A stretch of 7,599 bases of DNA from positions 1 to 7,599 of the forward strand of contig JAJRAT010000089.1 of the NCBI GenBank assembly GCA_028682845.1, written 5' to 3'. Source of the DNA: Methanothrix sp. Its GTDB lineage: Archaea; Halobacteriota; Methanosarcinia; Methanotrichales; Methanotrichaceae. Positions 4,574-7,599 of the stretch are shown in pieces (the stretch's first letter is position 1; every line of letters begins with the position of its first letter). A program made the translations under genes and the position numbers. The notes under the pieces were generated by a model. It searched no databases and was not told where the DNA came from. It was given only the letters and a program-made list of their open reading frames with translations.

Positions 4574-6605
4574 ACCCGTCAAGATGAGTCGTGTTGTCGT
4601 CGCCGGGTCAAAGAACGTAATAGCTCCTGTTGTAGAAAAGCTGCACGAGTTGCGCTTACTACATATTGTCAACTATAATGGCAGCCAGCCCAGTTTTGAG
4701 ATGGGAAAACCCATCGGCAAGGCCAAGGAATACTCAGAAGACCTGATTAAGCTCAGATCCGTTACCAGGTACCTTGACATCAAGAACAAGGCACCCGAGA
4801 AGACGTATGCTGAGAGCCAGATCCTCTCTGAGATGGATAACCTCTTAAACAACGTCGGTGCAGATATTACTGCTACTTTTGAGCGCATTACTGCGATCGA
4901 TGCAGAGGTTAAGACCAAGCAGGATCAAGCGAAAGCCTTGACGCCCTTGGCAGTTTTGCCGCTGCCGTTGGATGCTTATTATGGATACGATTCTCTGGCG
5001 ACCTTCGTGGGCACCGCCGCGTCTGCAGTTGATGCAGATGTAGCAAGGGTATCCCCGGTCAACGAGATCTATTCAGGAAGCGCCAAGAATGCAACTTTTG
5101 TAGCTGTATTTGTGCCCATTGAGAAGGCCGGCGATGTATCCGCCGTTCTATCCGAGCACGGGTTTTCGGAGACATCCGTTCCCAAGCTCGAGGGCAACGT
5201 GGACTCCGCGATTGCAACTCTTGAAGGCAGCGTTAAATCTCTGGAAGGCGAGAAAGCGCCTCTCCAAAAGAAGCTGACCGACATGAAGAAGCAGTATGAA
5301 GATCTCATGCTGGCTACCGACGAGTACCTGTCCATGCAGACCCAGAAGACCGAGGCACCCCTCAGGTTCGCTGAGACGGCCAATGCCTTCGTCATCGACG
5401 GTTGGGTTCCAACGGATGAGTTCTCCCGGCTTAAGAGCGAGCTTGAGAGCGCAGCTGGCGGCAAAGTTGACGTTCAGCTTATCGACGACAAAGAGGCTGA
5501 GGACCTGGTAGAGAAGGGCGAAGATGTCCCGACCAAGATTGATAATCCAAGTTTGGTCAAGCCCTATGAACTGGTCACAAGGCTATTTGCCATTCCCGAG
5601 TACAAGGAATTCGATCCATCATTACTGATATTCATCTTCTTCCCGATCATGTTCGGCATGATTCTGGGAGATATAGGATATGGCGTAATGTCGCTCCTTG
5701 TTCTTCTGATGCTCAAGAAGAAGTTCAGAACGGATGGATGGCAGCAGTTGATCAACATCGTTATGATTGCCAGCGTTTGGTCGATCATATTCGGCATATT
5801 CTTCGGCGAGATCTTCGGCCCCCTGGGTCTGTGGGGCAGAATCATGGGACACATGTCCGAACACGAACTTGAGGCGGCAAAGCACGCAGGCCTCTACTTC
5901 GGAGAAGGTGTTTTCGGCTCGCTGGGAAGGATCGGATTTTGGGGCATAGACATCTTCCCAATGGATCGTCTGGCAACTAATGCGGTTCTCTTGTTGATCG
6001 GTACCAGTATCTTTATCGGTGTAATTCACTGCAGCGTTGGTTCCATCTTCGGCATCATGACGGAACTGAACTATGGTGAAAAGAAGCACGCCTACTTTGA
6101 GAGACTCCCTGTGATGCTCTTCCAGGTATTCTTCGCAATAACCCTGCTGGGGCTCGTCATGGGACAGATGATGATGGTGTACATCGGTGCCATCGTGATC
6201 GTTGTCTCCATAGTAATGAACGTCATGGGACCGGAAGGAGCAATGGGTCTGGCTCACGTTCCATCTTATGTGAGCAACCTGATATCATACCTGAGGCTGC
6301 TGGCCATTGGTCTCGCTTCAGTAGGTTTGGCATACGCAGCCAATCAGTTGGCTTTCTATGTCATAATGCCCATGCTCAGCGGCGGCGCAACCAATAGTGC
6401 CGAGTTCTCGATACCAGCGATCATCGTCGGTATCTTGGTCTTGTTTGCGGTTCACTTCATCAACTTCCTGCTGGGAATTTTGTCTCCGTTCATGCATCCA
6501 CTCAGGTTGCATTATGTGGAGATGTTCACCAAGTTCTACAGCGCACATGGTGGTGGAGTTGAGTACAGCCCCTTCGGACATGTTCGGAAGTTCTTGAAGG
6601 CATGA
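4566..6605 (+). CDS. ahaI: A1A0-type ATP synthase subunit I (membrane stator, subunit a homologue)
   Basis: This 679-residue integral membrane protein carries the ion half-channels and the cytoplasmic arm that anchors the peripheral stalks. The N-terminus MLRPVKMSRV is typical. Residues 1-350 form the soluble arm with coiled-coil stretches (about 90-120 and 215-250). From residue 353 there are seven or eight membrane segments, beginning with LLIFIFFPIMFGMILGDIGYG, a highly conserved family block. The conserved SYLRLLAIGLA motif contains Arg577, the arginine expected to face the rotor carboxylate and to be essential for ion transfer. The C-terminal block HPLRLHYVEMFTKFY is also typical. Length is normal. 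GGGG at 4555-4558, inside ahaH, lies seven bases ahead of the ATG, and the overlap with ahaH is eight bases. No lesion is visible. Confidence 0.97.
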   Translation: MLRPVKMSRVVVAGSKNVIAPVVEKLHELRLLHIVNYNGSQPSFEMGKPIGKAKEYSEDLIKLRSVTRYLDIKNKAPEKTYAESQILSEMDNLLNNVGADITATFERITAIDAEVKTKQDQAKALTPLAVLPLPLDAYYGYDSLATFVGTAASAVDADVARVSPVNEIYSGSAKNATFVAVFVPIEKAGDVSAVLSEHGFSETSVPKLEGNVDSAIATLEGSVKSLEGEKAPLQKKLTDMKKQYEDLMLATDEYLSMQTQKTEAPLRFAETANAFVIDGWVPTDEFSRLKSELESAAGGKVDVQLIDDKEAEDLVEKGEDVPTKIDNPSLVKPYELVTRLFAIPEYKEFDPSLLIFIFFPIMFGMILGDIGYGVMSLLVLLMLKKKFRTDGWQQLINIVMIASVWSIIFGIFFGEIFGPLGLWGRIMGHMSEHELEAAKHAGLYFGEGVFGSLGRIGFWGIDIFPMDRLATNAVLLLIGTSIFIGVIHCSVGSIFGIMTELNYGEKKHAYFERLPVMLFQVFFAITLLGLVMGQMMMVYIGAIVIVVSIVMNVMGPEGAMGLAHVPSYVSNLISYLRLLAIGLASVGLAYAANQLAFYVIMPMLSGGATNSAEFSIPAIIVGILVLFAVHFINFLLGILSPFMHPLRLHYVEMFTKFYSAHGGGVEYSPFGHVRKFLKA

Positions 6606-6657
6606 GATCAGTCATTCGAATTAGCAAATTGAACGCGAAATGTAATATTCATAAAAT

Positions 6658-6662
6658 GGAGG
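6658..6662 (+). promoter_or_regulatory. Strong ribosome binding site of ahaK in an AT-rich spacer
   Basis: GGAGG, ten bases before the ATG at 6673, is the strongest Shine-Dalgarno match in the operon, with a second purine run (GAGGA, 6666-6670) closer in. It ends an AT-rich spacer of 67 bases (6606-6672), while the other junctions are an 8-base overlap, 25 bases and 5 bases. The rotor ring needs many K copies per complex, so boosted translation is a reasonable inference. The site also decides the start: a TTG at 6664 would leave only one base after GGAGG. Confidence 0.6.
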
Positions 6663-6672
6663 ATTGAGGAAA

Positions 6673-6939
6673 ATGGCAGTAGTAGCAGATGCGGGAACAT
6701 TGTATGGATTGTTGGCTGTCGGTGCAGGTCTGGCAACTGGCCTGGCAGGCATTGGTGCAGGTGTTGGTGAGCAGGGTATCGGCGCAGCAGTAGTAGGCGT
6801 CGTTGCAGAGGAGCCCGGATTCCTGGGCAAGGGTCTGTTCCTCATGCTTCTGCCCGAGACACTGATCATCTTCGGCCTCGCCGTGTCTTTGATCCTGATG
6901 TTCGCCTGGACACCTTTCTCTGGAATCGTCACACCCTGA
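6673..6939 (+). CDS. ahaK: A1A0-type ATP synthase subunit K (proteolipid, rotor ring c subunit)
   Basis: This 88-residue proteolipid forms the membrane rotor ring; each copy carries one ion through the membrane. It has a single hairpin of two membrane helices: residues 9-32, glycine-rich (AGLATGLAGIGAGVGE), and about 54-79 (GLFLMLLPETLIIFGLAV), joined by a short polar loop with VVAEEPGFLGKG. The ion-binding carboxylate is Glu62 in the conserved LPETLIIFGL motif. The pair Glu33-Gln34 at the end of the first helix offers polar groups that may also contribute. The single-hairpin, one-carboxylate form is the ordinary one; some methanogens have duplicated or fused versions, and this is not one of them. 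The ATG at 6673 is preferred over TTG at 6664 because of ribosome binding site spacing. The 25-base gap to ahaE contains GGTGA for the next gene. Confidence 0.95.
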   Translation: MAVVADAGTLYGLLAVGAGLATGLAGIGAGVGEQGIGAAVVGVVAEEPGFLGKGLFLMLLPETLIIFGLAVSLILMFAWTPFSGIVTP

Positions 6940-6964
6940 ATCAGCCAATCCAAGGTGAGAGGCA

Positions 6965-7513
6965 ATGGCACTAGATGCAGTGGTTGAGTCGATCCTGGCA
7001 ACCAGCAAGGACAAGGTCGCTCAAATTAATAGTGAGACGGACCAAGAGGCTGCGAGGATACTCAATGAAGCTAGGGGACGTGCCGCAGAGATAAAGTCCA
7101 GGAAGGAAGCCGAAGTTGGACATGCAGTTGAAGGTATCGAGCGCAGGGAGATCTCCAGCGCCAACCTCGAGGTCAAGAGGTCGGAGCTTAACGTTCACAA
7201 AGATCTCCTGGAGCAGACTAAAGCGAAACTTATTGAGAAGATCCAGAATCTTCCCAAGAAGGATAACGAAGCCATGCTCAAGAAGATGCTCGAGCCTTAT
7301 GATCTCAAGGAAATGAAGGTCTTCTCCAACAAGAAGGATGAGGCCTTCATATCCTCTCTCGCCTCCAATTACGGCGGGAACCTGGACATCATCGGCGGCG
7401 TTGTGGTCGAGAGCAAAGATGGAGCTCTGCGTTACGATTTAACCTACGAAACTCTTGCGCGTGAGGTATTTAGCAGCCGCATGAAAGAGGTTTCCAGGAT
7501 CTTATTCGGGTGA
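6965..7513 (+). CDS. ahaE: A1A0-type ATP synthase subunit E (peripheral stalk)
   Basis: This 182-residue cytoplasmic protein is the partner of subunit H in the peripheral stalk and caps the catalytic head. Residues 1-105 are a long charged helix with coiled-coil character ([20 protein letters not shown] at 23-42). Residues 110-182 form the globular C-terminal domain, with the family signature [20 protein letters not shown] (137-156), followed by the DLTYETL block and the terminal helix ending VSRILFG. Length is normal. GGTGA at 6954-6958 is six bases ahead of the ATG. The stop is five bases before ahaC, so the genes are tightly coupled. Confidence 0.95.
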
Positions 7514-7518
7514 GGACG

Positions 7519-7599
7519 ATGCCTGTACTACGTTTGCCGAAGTTCGGAAAACCGGTGAAGTACGCTTACATCACGGGCAGAGTCCGGGCGATGAAGACC
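7519..7599 (+). CDS. ahaC: A1A0-type ATP synthase subunit C, first 27 codons (cut by window edge)
   Basis: The frame opens with ATG at 7519, five bases after the ahaE stop, and stays open to the last base of the window. The 27 residues include [14 protein letters not shown], which matches the conserved Y-A-Y-x-x-x-R-V-R-A-M-K start of archaeal subunit C, the adaptor that links the central stalk to the rotor ring (homologue of V-ATPase subunit d). GGTGA at 7509-7513, overlapping the ahaE stop, serves as ribosome binding site. The position after E agrees with the methanogen order H-I-K-E-C. The remainder lies outside the window. Confidence 0.85.

Noticed and set aside
5622..6257. Minus-strand frame of 211 codons antisense to ahaI
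   Set aside because: The His- and Asp-rich product mirrors codons of the membrane segments on the other strand; ahaI is certain there.
6613..6634. Possible hairpin in the ahaI-ahaK spacer
   Set aside because: The pairing has a mismatch and a G-U pair in an AT-rich stem and is unlikely to be stable.
1..7599. CRISPR arrays, insertion sequences, tRNA or rRNA genes
   Set aside because: I saw no regularly spaced repeats, transposase motifs, terminal inverted repeats or conserved tRNA/rRNA stretches.

Overview
The window looks like chromosomal DNA of a methanogenic euryarchaeon, most likely of the acetoclastic Methanothrix (Methanosaeta) type. The evidence is an archaeal A1A0 ATP synthase operon in the order H-I-K-E-C, an archaeal (form III-like) RuBisCO, an archaeal bifunctional fructose-1,6-bisphosphate aldolase/phosphatase, TATA-type promoter elements and purine-rich ribosome binding sites. 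The genus is an inference from gene content and moderate GC; no rRNA or other marker gene is present.

Layout. The left edge (1-261, minus strand) holds the start of a [4Fe-4S] ferredoxin-like protein cut by the window boundary. A non-coding spacer of 292 bases follows. Next, on the minus strand, is an AT-richer gene of unknown function (554-1435) whose C-terminal end resembles a DUF5678 domain; it has an unusual control region with a direct repeat and a perfect palindrome. Then come the aldolase/phosphatase gene (1569-2678, minus) and, divergent from it across 250 bases, a compact RuBisCO large-subunit gene (2929-4092, plus). From 4139 rightward lie the promoter and first genes of the A-type ATP synthase operon: ahaH, ahaI, ahaK, ahaE and the first 27 codons of ahaC.

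How the genes fit together. The divergent RuBisCO and aldolase/phosphatase pair is what the reductive hexulose-phosphate (RHP) pathway needs. RuBisCO makes 3-phosphoglycerate from ribulose bisphosphate. Gluconeogenic steps return triose phosphates, and the bifunctional enzyme turns these irreversibly into fructose 6-phosphate, the precursor from which ribulose phosphate is regenerated. Phosphoribulokinase and the hexulose-phosphate enzymes are not in this window, so an alternative nucleotide-salvage role for RuBisCO stays open. The ATP synthase genes encode the peripheral stalk (H, E), the membrane stator (I), the rotor ring (K) and the start of the central-stalk adaptor (C); the catalytic subunits presumably follow beyond the right edge.

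Most of the window is well-understood core metabolism. The parts most worth a second look are the short but catalytically intact RuBisCO and its leader, the uncharacterised gene with its patterned promoter, and the ion-binding site of the proteolipid.
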